Assembly: GCF_900113865.1 (NCBI RefSeq)
Contig: NZ_FOQY01000014.1
Location: forward strand, 62,001 to 126,000
Length of the DNA stretch: 64,000 nt
Direction of reading: 5' to 3'
From: Streptosporangium canum
Lineage (GTDB): Bacteria; Actinomycetota; Actinomycetes; Streptosporangiales; Streptosporangiaceae
This document shows, one piece after another, positions 1 to 8,206 of the stretch (position 1 is its first letter; each line of letters opens with the position of its first letter). Below the pieces are notes generated by a model, which worked only from the letters and a program-made list of their open reading frames with translations, was not told the origin of the DNA and did no database searches. A program made the translations under genes and the position numbers.

Positions 1-141
1 CGGCCGGGCCACGCCGTACAGGGCGGAGAGCTCCTGTTCCGGCAGCGGGGTGCCCGGCGGCATCTCGCCGGACAGGACCCGGCGGCGCAGGGCGTCGGCG
101 AGGGCGCTGACGGCGGAGACGGGGCGGAGCGGAATGGTCAC
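1..141 (-). CDS. GntR-family transcriptional regulator, N-terminus only (runs off the left edge)
   Basis: Reading leftward from a GTG at 141, 47 open codons reach the edge. They contain the typical start of a GntR winged helix: an Ala-Leu-Arg-x-Arg helix, then LSGEMPPGTPLPEQELS and a GVAR turn, which matches the GxxLxExxLAxxxGVSR pattern of the family. The effector domain lies outside the window, so FadR, HutC or other subfamily cannot be assigned from protein sequence. The GTG overlaps the TGA of the EamA gene (GTGA), so the two are translationally coupled and this regulator probably controls its own operon. Confidence 0.75.
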   Translation of the reverse strand, partial: MTIPLRPVSAVSALADALRRRVLSGEMPPGTPLPEQELSALYGVARP

Positions 142-1010
142 GCCGACGACTCTATTGCCGCGGCTCGGCCCTGGCGGCTGGACCACCGTTCGGGAAGGGC
201 CACCACGACCAGGCTCGCGCCGAGCAGCACCAGCCCCGCGGCCGAGACGAGCGTGAGTTGTTCGCCGAGAACCACGACGCCGAGCAGGGCGGCGACCGCG
301 GGCTCGGCGAGCGCGAGGGTGGCGGCGGTCGCGACAGGGGTGGTGCGCAGTCCTCTGCCGTACAGGATGTAGGCCAGTGCGGTGGTGGCGCAGCCGAGGT
401 AGAGGGCGGTGAGCAGGCCGCGCGGCTCGGCGAGCCAGGCGGTGCCCGTCCACAGCAGGACCGGGAGCATCACGACCGCGGCCCCGCCGAACATGGCGCC
501 CATCACCGCGTCGGAGGAGGCTCCCGTACCGATCACCCGGGCCGCCGTCACCGCGTAGAACGCGTAGAGCAGGCCGCCGAGCAGCGCGAGCAGGATCCCG
601 TCCAGCCGCGCCTGGCCGCCCCCGCCGGTGAGTACGGCGCAGCCCGCGATCGCCACCGCGGTCGCCCCGGCCCAGCGCCGGGTGGGGGGCACCCGGTCCA
701 GTGCCCAGGAGAGCAGGCCGGTGAAGACGGGGCCGCTGCCGATGGCGACCACGGTGCCGACGGCCACGCCGGTCCGGCTGACCGCGGCGAAGAAACAGAG
801 CTGGTAGGCGGCCACGGCCACCGCGGCCGGCAGGAGCAGGGCCGGGCGCGGCAGGGACCGGACGGCCGGGCCCACGGCGACCGCGAGCACCAGCCCGCCG
901 ATCACCAGGCGGGCAGCGGCCAGGGAGATCGGGTCGACGCCGGCGACGAGCAGTCCGGCGGTGCCCGCGGTGCCCCAGAGCACGGCGGCACCCACGACGG
1001 CGAGCTTCAT
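138..1010 (-). CDS. EamA-family (DMT superfamily) transporter
   Basis: A protein of about 290 residues made almost wholly of hydrophobic segments, consistent with ten membrane helices in two EamA repeats. The first helix carries AAVLWGTAG, a common EamA opening. Members export amino acids, metabolites or drugs; the substrate cannot be told here. I prefer the ATG at 1010 (MKLAVVGAA) over a TTG at 1028, because the upstream stretch holds a palindrome that looks like an operator. The stop overlaps the GTG of the GntR regulator, so the pair forms an operon. The C-terminus is short and polar. Confidence 0.85.
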   Translation of the reverse strand: MKLAVVGAAVLWGTAGTAGLLVAGVDPISLAAARLVIGGLVLAVAVGPAVRSLPRPALLLPAAVAVAAYQLCFFAAVSRTGVAVGTVVAIGSGPVFTGLLSWALDRVPPTRRWAGATAVAIAGCAVLTGGGGQARLDGILLALLGGLLYAFYAVTAARVIGTGASSDAVMGAMFGGAAVVMLPVLLWTGTAWLAEPRGLLTALYLGCATTALAYILYGRGLRTTPVATAATLALAEPAVAALLGVVVLGEQLTLVSAAGLVLLGASLVVVALPERWSSRQGRAAAIESSA

Positions 1011-1017
1011 CCCCAAA

Positions 1018-1028
1018 TTGTCTGACAA
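1018..1028. promoter_or_regulatory. Palindrome TTGTCTGACAA, probable GntR operator
   Basis: The 11-bp sequence TTGTCTGACAA is a perfect palindrome around one base and fits the FadR-type GntR operator pattern GTM-N-KAC. A related half-site (CTAGACAAC) follows directly. It lies just upstream of the preferred EamA start, in front of the operon that contains a GntR gene. Autoregulation is inferred. Confidence 0.45.
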
Positions 1029-1054
1029 CTAGACAACTCAGTCAAGCCGAGGGG

Positions 1055-1201
1055 GTAACGAAGGTCCAGCTCAGGGCATGCGAAGGAGATCCGGCCTCGG
1101 GCCGCCGGGCCTACAGGGCGATCCGCGCCGTGCTCGCCGAGGCCGTCGGCGACGACGCCCCGGGGGAGGCCTTCCTGTCGGTCCTCTTCCTGACCGACTG
1201 A
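1055..1201 (+). pseudogene. Possible 3' relic of a protein-coding gene
   Basis: A start-less stretch on the plus strand reads as a normal protein tail, ending in the residues AYRAIRAVLAEAV, GDDAPGEAFLSV and LFLTD before a TGA at 1199. Codon third positions look like coding DNA. It partly overlaps, antisense, the low-complexity tail of the SWIM gene. No family is recognised. It may be the remains of a gene removed when the neighbouring genes came together; chance is a real alternative. Confidence 0.25.
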
Positions 1202-1452
1202 GCCGTGGCCACGCAGTGAGCGCACAGGGCCCCGCCCCGCCCCTCCGCACAGGTGCAGTACCAGCGCAGGACGCCGTCGACGACCCGGAACTCCACATAC
1301 GCGGCGCCGTCGTCCACCTCCGCGGTGATCAGTGACGGGCTGAACCTGACGAGCTGTACCGCCCCCGACCTCTCCAGCTCGCCGCCGTGCGCCAGAGCCG
1401 CCTCCGCCGCACGGTCAGCCTCCAGCCCGATCAGTTCCGCGATCTGCTTCAT
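1111..1452 (-). CDS. Small SWIM-type zinc-finger protein
   Basis: A 113-residue protein. Residues 60-85 contain WYCTC, then CAHCVA, giving the C-x-C-xn-C-x-H ligand pattern of SWIM zinc fingers, preceded by a strand VEFRVVDGVLRW typical of the fold. SWIM domains bind DNA or protein. I chose the ATG at 1452 because a GAGAGGGGGGAT ribosome-binding region precedes it; a longer reading frame starts upstream without support. The last 25 residues are rich in Ser, Ala and Thr and may be disordered. Partner and role are unknown. Confidence 0.6.
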   Translation of the reverse strand: MKQIAELIGLEADRAAEAALAHGGELERSGAVQLVRFSPSLITAEVDDGAAYVEFRVVDGVLRWYCTCAEGRGGALCAHCVATAQSVRKRTDRKASPGASSPTASASTARIAL

Positions 1453-1624
1453 GAGCACATCCCCCCTCTCTCTGGAAGACGTGCCCCGGGCGGCGTTGGT
1501 TCGCAGTAGCCCGAAAGCTACAAATCCTTTCTTGATATGAATCACCCGCATCTCTGGTCGTCGATGATCCGCGTTGCTAGGGTTTCGCCACTGTTAACCG
1601 CACATATCTGTAGTGCGAGGTATT

Positions 1625-3676
1625 ATGGTCGGCCGCAACCACTCGATCAGGGTCAAAATTTTCACCCTCCTTATAGTGCCGATTGTCTCTCTTGTGGCGA
1701 TTTGGGCATTTGCGGCGACCCTCACCCTCCAGAGCGGCCAGGAACTGCTCCGGGCCGGCGAGGGATACGAACGCGGCGTCCTCCCCACCCGGGCGGTGAC
1801 CACCGCGATCCAGCACGAACGGCTGCTGTCCCTGTCCGTCCTGGGCGGCTCGACGATCTCGCGCACCGAACTCGACGCCCAGCGGATCCGGACGAACACC
1901 GCCCGGGCGGATCTGGAGCGGCTGGCCCCCACCCTCCGGGAGGGCACGGCCCCGGCCGTGCGGGACCGCCTGGTCAAGCTCCTGAGCTCGCTGGAGCGGC
2001 TCACCGAGATCCGGAGCGAGGTGGACACCCGCACCGCCGGCCAGACGCAGACCCTCGACGCCTACAACGCGATCGTCGGGGCCGCCTTCGAGGTCTACGA
2101 CAAGATCCGGCTGTCCTCGGACATCGACCTGAACGACCAGACCCGCGCCGTCGTCCTGATGGGCCGCAGCCGCGAGATGCTCAGCCAGCAGGCCGCGCTG
2201 ATCGCCGGCGCCGTGGCCGAGGGCAGCATGAGCACCGACGAGCGCGCCAAGTTCAGCGAGCTGGCCACCGGCCGCAGGCTGCTCTACTCCATGGGCTTCA
2301 ACCAGTTCGACGAGGAGTTCCAGGAGCTCTACCGGAGCCTGCAGAACTCCGGCGCCTACGCCTCGTTCGAGCGGATCGAGAAGGCCGTCACCACGGCGGG
2401 CAGGCCCGCCCCCTCCTGGGCGACGGTCGCGGCGAAGGTCTCCGACACCTTCGACGACCTCGGCGGAGACGTCAGCAAGGGCATCAGCGACCGGTCCGGG
2501 CCGCTGGCCAACGGCATCCTGCTCCAGATCGGCATCGCCGGCGGGCTCGGCCTGATCGCGGTCGCGATGTCCATCTTCGTCTCGGTGCGGTTCGGCCGCC
2601 GGATAGGCACCGAGCTCGTCGGCCTCCAGCAGGCGGCCCTCGACCTGGCCCACAGCCGGCTGCCGGACGTCGTCGAGCGGCTCCGCCGGGGCGAGGACGT
2701 CTGCTCCGAGGCCCAGGAGCTGAACTACGGCACCACCACCGAGATCGTGAACGTCGGCAAGGCGTTCTCCTCCGTCCAGCGGACCGCCGTCGAGGCCGCC
2801 GCCGGCCAGGCCCAGATGCGCAAGAGCGTCAACAAGGTCTTCGTGAACCTGGCCAGGCGCAGCCAGTCGCTCCTGCACCGGCAGCTCTCCATGCTGGAGG
2901 CGATGGAACAGCGGGCCAGCGACCCGGAGACCCTCGACGACCTGTTCGGCCTGGACCACCTGACCACCCGCATGCGCCGCCACTCCGAGGGCCTGATCAT
3001 CCTGTCCGGCGCGGTCCCCGGCCGGGGCTGGCGGACACCGGTCACGATCTACGACGTGGTCCGCGCCGCCGTCGAGGAGGTCGAGGACTACCAGCGCGTG
3101 ACGGTGAACGTGCCGCAGGGGCCCGCGGTGGTCGGCACGGTCGTGACCGACGTGATCCACCTCGTGGCCGAGCTGGTGGAGAACGCCGCCATCTTCTCGC
3201 CCCCGCACACCACGGTGAACATCCAGGGCGAGATGGTGGCCAGGGGCTACGCCATCGAGGTGGAGGACCGCGGGCTCGGCATCTCCCCGGACGAGATGGC
3301 CCAGCTCAACCGGCGGCTGGCCGACCCACCGGAGTTCGACCTGGCCGACAGCGACCGGCTCGGCCTGTTCGTCGTGACGCAGCTCGCCGCCCGGCACGGC
3401 ATCCGCGTCTCGCTGCGCCCCTCCCCCTTCGGCGGCACCACGGCGATCGTGCTCCTGCCCGGCGAGCTGGTGGTCGCGACGCCCGACCGCCAGGCCGCCT
3501 ACTCGGCCGAGGTCGAGTGGGTCACCACCGGCAGCGGTCTGCCCAAGCGCGTACGGCAGGCCGTGCCCGAGCGGCGGACCGTATCGGCTGAGGCGGCGGA
3601 GCGGGCCCCGAGCAGTGTGATGACGTCGTTCCGCGACGGATGGCGCCGTGCGGAACAGGAAAGTGGGGCGGAATGA
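1625..3676 (+). CDS. CvnA-type sensor histidine kinase with extracellular nitrate/nitrite-sensing-like domain
   Basis: 683 residues. A signal-anchor helix at about 8-30 is followed by a long helical extracellular domain resembling the NIT sensor, a second membrane helix at about 297-322 and a cytoplasmic HAMP/linker. The catalytic domain has an N box (ELVENAAIFSPP, near 515), a G1 box (EDRGLGI, near 545) and a GLFVV G2 region. The dimerisation helix lacks a classical H box; the family is nevertheless annotated as histidine kinase. The ATG at 1625 is preferred since GAGG sits just before it; an upstream GTG at 1613 lacks one. The stop overlaps the DUF742 start by ATGA. Full conservons add a roadblock protein and a small GTPase, which are absent here. 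Confidence 0.85.
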   Translation: MVGRNHSIRVKIFTLLIVPIVSLVAIWAFAATLTLQSGQELLRAGEGYERGVLPTRAVTTAIQHERLLSLSVLGGSTISRTELDAQRIRTNTARADLERLAPTLREGTAPAVRDRLVKLLSSLERLTEIRSEVDTRTAGQTQTLDAYNAIVGAAFEVYDKIRLSSDIDLNDQTRAVVLMGRSREMLSQQAALIAGAVAEGSMSTDERAKFSELATGRRLLYSMGFNQFDEEFQELYRSLQNSGAYASFERIEKAVTTAGRPAPSWATVAAKVSDTFDDLGGDVSKGISDRSGPLANGILLQIGIAGGLGLIAVAMSIFVSVRFGRRIGTELVGLQQAALDLAHSRLPDVVERLRRGEDVCSEAQELNYGTTTEIVNVGKAFSSVQRTAVEAAAGQAQMRKSVNKVFVNLARRSQSLLHRQLSMLEAMEQRASDPETLDDLFGLDHLTTRMRRHSEGLIILSGAVPGRGWRTPVTIYDVVRAAVEEVEDYQRVTVNVPQGPAVVGTVVTDVIHLVAELVENAAIFSPPHTTVNIQGEMVARGYAIEVEDRGLGISPDEMAQLNRRLADPPEFDLADSDRLGLFVVTQLAARHGIRVSLRPSPFGGTTAIVLLPGELVVATPDRQAAYSAEVEWVTTGSGLPKRVRQAVPERRTVSAEAAERAPSSVMTSFRDGWRRAEQESGAE

Positions 3677-4029
3677 CGGAACGCTGGCTTGACCAGGACG
3701 CCGGACCCATCGTCCGTCCGTACACGCTCACCCGCGGCCGGACCCGGGCCGCCGGTGCCCGGTTCGACCTGATCGCCATCGTGGTGGCGATCAGGACCCC
3801 GCCGCAGGACCTGCCTCCCGAACACACTCAGATCATGAAGGCCTGCCGCCTGCCGGTCTCGGTCGCCGAGATGGCCTCGGAGACCGGCATGCCGATCGGG
3901 GTGATCCGGGTGCTCCTCGGCGACCTGCGCGACTCCGGCCTGATCACCGTCCGGCTCCCGGTGAACGACGTCGCGCTCCCCCAGGAGAGCGTGCTGCGCG
4001 ACGTGCTCGCCGGACTCAAGGCGCTGTAG
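3673..4029 (+). CDS. DUF742 (CvnC-like) protein
   Basis: 118 residues starting MTERWLDQDAGP, with the start overlapping the kinase stop (ATGA at 3673). It has the hallmarks of DUF742: VRPYTLTRGRT near the N-terminus and a central winged-helix-like core (SVAEMASETGMPIGVIRVLL) followed by DLRDSGLI. In conservons this protein works with the kinase, a roadblock protein and a Ras-like GTPase in a membrane-associated signalling complex. Here no roadblock or GTPase gene follows; the next gene is convergent, so the module has two members only. Confidence 0.85.
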   Translation: MTERWLDQDAGPIVRPYTLTRGRTRAAGARFDLIAIVVAIRTPPQDLPPEHTQIMKACRLPVSVAEMASETGMPIGVIRVLLGDLRDSGLITVRLPVNDVALPQESVLRDVLAGLKAL

Positions 4030-4098
4030 CCCGCCGCTCCACGCGGCCCCGGGCGCACAGGGAGGCCGTGTCTGCCCCTCTCCGGCCCGTACGGCGGG

Positions 4099-4590
4099 TC
4101 AGTCGGTGGCCAGGCGGGCGTGCCGTTCCACGTCGTATCGCACGCCTCCGTAGCTCAGCTTGGCCCGTTCGACCCCCTCGGTCAGGAACCCCGCTCTGGT
4201 CGCCACCGCGCAGGAGGCCGGATTGTTGAGCCGGTGCCCCAGCTCAAGCCGGAACAGCCCCCGCTCCCGGAACGCCCACTCCGCCAGCTTCCGGGCCGCG
4301 GCCACGGCCACCCCGCGCCCCCTGGCCTGCGGTGTCGTCCAGTAGGACACCCAGCCGTTGGCGTGCGCGTCGATGTTGCTCACCGCGACGTTCCCCACGA
4401 CCTGACCGTCCAGCACCACGGCGAACGCCTGGGCGTCGTCCCGGAAGCCCCACGTCCCCATCCACTCCAGTGCCGCCTGAGGGGTGTCGATCGGCCGCGC
4501 CGCCTGCTGCGCCATGTCCGGCGAGCCGAACGCCCGGATCAGGACCGGCGCGTCGTCGGGCCGCCAGCCCCTCAGTTCCACCTCAATCAT
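4099..4590 (-). CDS. GNAT-family N-acetyltransferase
   Basis: 163 residues of the RimJ/RimL-like GNAT type. It opens MIEVELRGWRPDDAPVL, has the acetyl-CoA loop QARGRGVAVAAA (R/QxxGxG/A pattern) around residue 105, and the C-terminal LGHRLNNPASCAVATRAGF segment typical of ribosomal-protein or small-molecule acetyltransferases. The start at 4590 is chosen since upstream residues do not resemble the family. Substrate unknown. It converges with the DUF742 gene. Confidence 0.85.
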   Translation of the reverse strand: MIEVELRGWRPDDAPVLIRAFGSPDMAQQAARPIDTPQAALEWMGTWGFRDDAQAFAVVLDGQVVGNVAVSNIDAHANGWVSYWTTPQARGRGVAVAAARKLAEWAFRERGLFRLELGHRLNNPASCAVATRAGFLTEGVERAKLSYGGVRYDVERHARLATD

Positions 4591-4704
4591 GCGGTGCAGG
4601 GTATTGCCCCGGCGGCAGGCGCGGGAAGGCGGATACCGCCGCCCGGAGACGCCCGCCTGCCGCAGATCTTGAGAGAGCGCTCCCACGAGGGCATCATCGC
4701 CCGC

Positions 4705-4812
4705 ATGACCACTGTCCGGCCGTACGCCTCGGCATGGTCAGCGCCAACACCCCGGCCCGGACCTTCTACCACCGCCTCGGCTTCCACGAGATCCCGGTCG
4801 CCGACCCCCGGC
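4705..4812 (+). pseudogene. Internally deleted GNAT acetyltransferase remnant
   Basis: An ATG at 4705 begins MTTVRPY, a common GNAT N-terminus. About 20 bases later, in another frame, the sequence reads LGMVSANTPARTFYHRLGF followed by HEIPVADP, a standard GNAT C-terminal motif (N-x-x-A-x-x-F-Y-x-x-L-G-F). The middle of the gene, including the acetyl-CoA site, is missing and the two pieces are out of frame. This is a decayed gene unrelated in detail to the intact GNAT gene next to it. Confidence 0.6.
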
Positions 4813-4816
4813 CCCC

Positions 4817-5512
4817 TCACCTGTCTCGGCCGGCGAACGGACCGGACAGCGCCGCCCACTGCAGCAGCATGATGGTCTTCGCGTCGGCGATCTCCCCCGA
4901 GCCGATCATGGCGAGAGCCTTGGCGAAGGGCAGCTCCACCACCTCGATGTCCTCGCCGTCGTCGGCCAGCCCGCCCCCCTCGGAGGTCCGCCGGTCCGCG
5001 GTGTACGGCGCGGCGAAGAAGTGGAGGCGCTCGGTGACCGAGCCGGGGCTCATGTAGACGTCGAAGACGTGCCGGACCTCGCCGATCTCGTAGCCCGTCT
5101 CCTCGGCGGCCTCCCGCCGGATCGCGGTCTCCGGGTCGTCGTCGTCGAGCAGGCCGGCGGCGGTTTCGAGCAGCAGCCCGTCGGGGTGGCCGTTCACGTA
5201 GACCGGGTAACGGAACTGCCTGGTCAGCAGGACGGTCGCCCGCTCGGCGTCGTAGAGGAGCACCGTCGCGCCGTTGCCCCGGTCGTAGGTCTCGCGCTCC
5301 TGGGTGGACCAGCTCCCGTCCGTGCGCAGGTAGTCGAAGGTCGTCCTGCGCAGGACGTACCAGCTCGACGAGAGCAGCTCCACCTCCCGCACCCGGACCC
5401 GGGGGTTGCCGTCCAGGTCGTGCCCGGCCCGGTCGAGGCCGGTCCGGCCGCGCCGGTCGGGAACGTCGACTCCGGGCACCTCGTCCGGTCCGGCAGGTGT
5501 GTGCATGGCCAT
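4817..5512 (-). CDS. Nudix hydrolase, NudK/ADP-ribose pyrophosphatase type
   Basis: About 231 residues. The core starts at [20 protein letters not shown], followed by [12 protein letters not shown] and [18 protein letters not shown], and a Nudix box built from [17 protein letters not shown] and AAEETGY (G-x5-E-x7-R-E-x2-E-E-x-G). [12 protein letters not shown] after the box is typical of NudK-like enzymes, which cleave GDP-mannose or ADP-ribose into phosphosugar and nucleotide. The start is uncertain: I list ATG 5512 (a second ATG is at 5506), while family alignment would also allow a GTG nearer the core. No clear ribosome-binding site was seen. Confidence 0.8.
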   Translation of the reverse strand: MAMHTPAGPDEVPGVDVPDRRGRTGLDRAGHDLDGNPRVRVREVELLSSSWYVLRRTTFDYLRTDGSWSTQERETYDRGNGATVLLYDAERATVLLTRQFRYPVYVNGHPDGLLLETAAGLLDDDDPETAIRREAAEETGYEIGEVRHVFDVYMSPGSVTERLHFFAAPYTADRRTSEGGGLADDGEDIEVVELPFAKALAMIGSGEIADAKTIMLLQWAALSGPFAGRDR

Positions 5513-5645
5513 CAGTCTGCACCAGTGTGCGAGGAGGCGACGCCCGTCCTCGCAGGCGGCGGGGGCGGCCTCCGGTCCGGCCGGATACCCGCATCCGATC
5601 GGAGGTCCCAGATAGATCCAGGGATAGGTGGGCACTCAAGCACCT

Positions 5646-5963
5646 ATGAGTGACGACGCGCAGGGCCACGACTTCCGCGGAAACAGCTTGGGGGACGGGT
5701 CTCCGGACCGTCCCAGGACGATGGGAGAGATCGCCGTGAACCTGGCCGTCAGTGAGGCGCTCGCCAACCACGGCCACCACGCGCTGGTCAACGCGCACGA
5801 GACCGCGGCCGACAACCACGAGATCATGGCCAGAGCGGGTGTAGGCGACGTGGACGAGCACCTCGACCTGGCGCGGTGGCATCGCTGGTGCGCGATCGTG
5901 GAGGACCAGCTCGCCGACGAGGCGGACCAGCGGACTCCGGCCAGACGCGACAGGAGTTCCTGA
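5646..5963 (+). CDS. Small hypothetical protein
   Basis: 105 residues from ATG 5646 (a GTG at 5628 after an AGGGAT is also possible). The middle, residues 30-85, is His- and Ala-rich and helical (LAVSEALANHGHHALVNAHE, then TAADNHEIMARAGV), followed by HLDLARWHRWCAIVEDQLAD. No signal peptide or membrane segment. I do not recognise the family. The tail is short and basic. It stands alone between a divergent Nudix gene and a convergent phosphatase gene. Confidence 0.5.
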   Translation: MSDDAQGHDFRGNSLGDGSPDRPRTMGEIAVNLAVSEALANHGHHALVNAHETAADNHEIMARAGVGDVDEHLDLARWHRWCAIVEDQLADEADQRTPARRDRSS

Positions 5964-6087
5964 GGGGAGACGCGCGGCCGATCGCCGCCCTCCCCGCGCA
6001 CGGACCGGGCCGCGGTGGAAGCGGAGGCCGCCCGGAACCCGCCGGACGGCCTCACTCATCCCGGAACCCGCCGGGGGCCGCACCCGC

Positions 6088-7263
6088 TCACTCCGGAATC
6101 TTGAGCACCACTATGGCGATGTCATCGCTGGGCATGCCGGACTGGAATGCCACCACCTCATCCATCAGGCGCCCGGCGATGCCCGCCGCGTCCGCGTCCC
6201 GCGCGGCGCTGAGCGCCCGCCCCATCCTCTCCTCCCCGAAGAACCCCGTCCGGCCCCGCCCCTCGACGACCCCGTCGGTGGAGAAGACGACGACGTCCCC
6301 CGGGGCGAGATCGACGGTGACGTCGTGAAGTTCCACGGACTCCAGGATGCCCAGCACGGTCCCGGGGTGGCCGATCATGCTGATGAGCCCCTCCTTGGAG
6401 AGGTGGACGGCGGGCGAGTGGCCGCCCAGGGACAGGGTGAGCCGGAACCGGTCCCGGGCGTCCCGCTGGACCTGCGCGTAGACGGCCGTCAGGAACCGGT
6501 CCGTCCGCTCCTTCAACAGCACCTCGTTGAGGTTGGCGAGGACCGCCGAGGGCCTGCTGTCCCGGAGGGGAGCGGCTCGGACGGCGTACCGGGCGAGGCT
6601 GGTGACGACGGCCGCCTGCACGCCTTTGCCGCACACGTCGCCGAGGGCGATGGCCCAGCCGTCCACGACCTCGTGCATGTCGTAGAAGTCACCGCCGACC
6701 TCGTCCCCCCGTCCGGCCGGCCGGTACATCCCGGCGACGTCCATTCCGGGAACGCGGGGCAGCGCCGGCGGGATGAAGCTCTCCTGCAGGGTCCGGGCGA
6801 GCTCGACCGCCCGCCTCTGGGACTCCTCCGCCCGCTGCCGCGCCTGCAGAAGCTCGCGTTCGTAGCCTCTGCGGTCGCTGGCGGCGACGACGCCGATCCA
6901 GATCTCCTCCGGCCGGGTGCGGGTCTGCTCCTTCATGACCGCGTTGAGCAGCACCGGGACCCTGCTCCCGTCCGCGCATCTCAGGTCGACCGCGATCTCC
7001 TTGACCCCGGCCTGCAACGCCAGCAGCGGGGCGAAATGCGTCTCGTAGAGGATGCGGTCGCCGACCGCCAGCAGGTCGTGGATCCGGGTCCGGCCGACCA
7101 GGTCCTGCCGGCGATATCCCGTCAGGGCGAGCATCGTACGGTTGACCCTGATGATCATGCCGTCGCCCCGCGTGGAGAGATAGCCGCACGGGGCGTCCTC
7201 GTACAGGTCTTCCAGGATCTCCAGGGTTTCGCCGGTCACCTGCGCGTCGTCACGGGCGGCCAT
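6088..7263 (-). CDS. rsbP: PAS-domain PP2C (SpoIIE-type) phosphatase, RsbP-like
   Basis: 391 residues. A PAS domain occupies about 18-125 (YEDAPCGYLSTRGDGMIIRV, NRTMLALTGYRRQDLVGRT). A coiled-coil linker near 140-165 (RQRAEESQRRAVELARTLQE) leads to a SpoIIE/PP2C catalytic domain with GGDFYD, ALGDVCGKGVQAA, FSTDGVVEGR and MPSDDIAIVVL, so the metal-binding aspartates are present. RsbP of Bacillus dephosphorylates the anti-anti-sigma factor RsbV when activated by its hydrolase partner RsbQ. The gene follows an rsbQ-like gene by 11 bp in the same order as in Bacillus. No RsbV or RsbW gene is in the window, so the target is unknown. Confidence 0.8.
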   Translation of the reverse strand: MAARDDAQVTGETLEILEDLYEDAPCGYLSTRGDGMIIRVNRTMLALTGYRRQDLVGRTRIHDLLAVGDRILYETHFAPLLALQAGVKEIAVDLRCADGSRVPVLLNAVMKEQTRTRPEEIWIGVVAASDRRGYERELLQARQRAEESQRRAVELARTLQESFIPPALPRVPGMDVAGMYRPAGRGDEVGGDFYDMHEVVDGWAIALGDVCGKGVQAAVVTSLARYAVRAAPLRDSRPSAVLANLNEVLLKERTDRFLTAVYAQVQRDARDRFRLTLSLGGHSPAVHLSKEGLISMIGHPGTVLGILESVELHDVTVDLAPGDVVVFSTDGVVEGRGRTGFFGEERMGRALSAARDADAAGIAGRLMDEVVAFQSGMPSDDIAIVVLKIPE

Positions 7264-7274
7264 GGGCCATTCGC

Positions 7275-8066
7275 CTACAGGAACGCCTTGATCGCGGCAA
7301 TGGTCTCCTCGGGGGCGCTCAGGTTGGGACAGTGGCCGGTGGCCCGCATCAGCGTCAGCTCGCTGCCCGGGATCGCCCGGTGGACATAGTGCCCCACCTG
7401 CGGCGGAGCGAGCGCGTCGTGCGAGCACTGCAGGATCAGCGCGGGCACGGCGACCTTTCCGAGGTCGTCCCGGTTGTCGGACAGGAACGTCGTCCTGGCG
7501 AACTGCTTGGCGATCTCCGGGTCGGTACGGCAGAAGCTGTTGGTCAGCTCCTCCCCCAGCTCCGGACGGTCCGGATTGCCCATGACCACCGGCGCCATCT
7601 GGCTCGACCATCCCAGGTAGTTGCTGTCGAGCGAGTCGACGAGCTCCTCGATGTCGGCGCCGCTGAACCCGCCGACGTAGTCGCCGTCGTCGATGTAGCG
7701 GGGCGAGGGGGCGACCAGGATCAGCGTGCTCAGCCGGCGGGGCTCGCGGATGGCCGCGAGCACGCCGATCATCGCACTGACCGAATGCCCGACGAAGACG
7801 GCTCCGGTGAGGTCCAGCTCCTCGCAGACGTCGAGGACGTCCTGGGCGTAGCCGTCGAGCGAGGTGTAACGCTCGGCGGAGTAGGCGGACAACTCCGAAC
7901 GTCCGGCTCCGACGTAGTCGAACAGGACGGTCTCGTACTCGTCCTCGAAGGCGGGTGCCACATATCGCCACATGCTCTGATCGCAGCCGAACCCGTGGGA
8001 GAAGATCATGGGTCTGCCGCCCCTCCGGCCGGAGACCTTGACGTTGTTACGGGCCACGATGTCCAT
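7275..8066 (-). CDS. rsbQ: RsbQ-like alpha/beta hydrolase, signalling partner of the PAS phosphatase
   Basis: 263 residues, close over its whole length to the RsbQ/KAI2-type hydrolases as I recall them: FGCDQSMWRYVAPAFED, LFDYVGAGRS, DGYAQDVLDVCEELDL and VFVGHSVSAMIGVLA. The catalytic triad reads as Ser95 (GHSVS), Asp217 (CSHDALAPP) and His245 (TGHCP). In Bacillus, RsbQ binds an unknown small molecule and activates RsbP in energy stress; plant homologues KAI2 and D14 sense butenolides. ATG 8066 is preceded by a long AT-rich promoter region. First gene of a two-gene operon with the phosphatase. Confidence 0.85.
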   Translation of the reverse strand: MDIVARNNVKVSGRRGGRPMIFSHGFGCDQSMWRYVAPAFEDEYETVLFDYVGAGRSELSAYSAERYTSLDGYAQDVLDVCEELDLTGAVFVGHSVSAMIGVLAAIREPRRLSTLILVAPSPRYIDDGDYVGGFSGADIEELVDSLDSNYLGWSSQMAPVVMGNPDRPELGEELTNSFCRTDPEIAKQFARTTFLSDNRDDLGKVAVPALILQCSHDALAPPQVGHYVHRAIPGSELTLMRATGHCPNLSAPEETIAAIKAFL

Positions 8067-8094
8067 TGGCCGACTTTAGCCATCACATGGACAA

Positions 8095-8163
8095 GGAAGA
8101 ACAAATGCACCTATAAGAGTTGATATAACTTTTTTACATTATAAAATTATTTTAAAGTGGAAT
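8095..8163 (-). promoter_or_regulatory. AT-rich promoter island in front of the rsbQ-rsbP operon
   Basis: About 70 bp are strongly AT-rich in an otherwise GC-rich region. Read on the minus strand it holds a perfect TATAAT (plus-strand 8138-8143), with a weak GTTATT 17 bp upstream as -35, and several other TATA-like hexamers. It ends about 30 bp before the rsbQ start. It is the only intergenic space serving that operon, so it is taken as its promoter region; the sigma factor cannot be assigned. Confidence 0.5.
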
Positions 8164-8206
8164 AACGCCACGGATCGAATACCGCTCCTCTCCCGGACGG
8201 CCCCGC

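Noticed and set aside
258-1025. Plus-strand frame opposite the EamA gene
   Set aside because: Low-complexity Gly/Arg/Glu protein antisense to a clear membrane protein.
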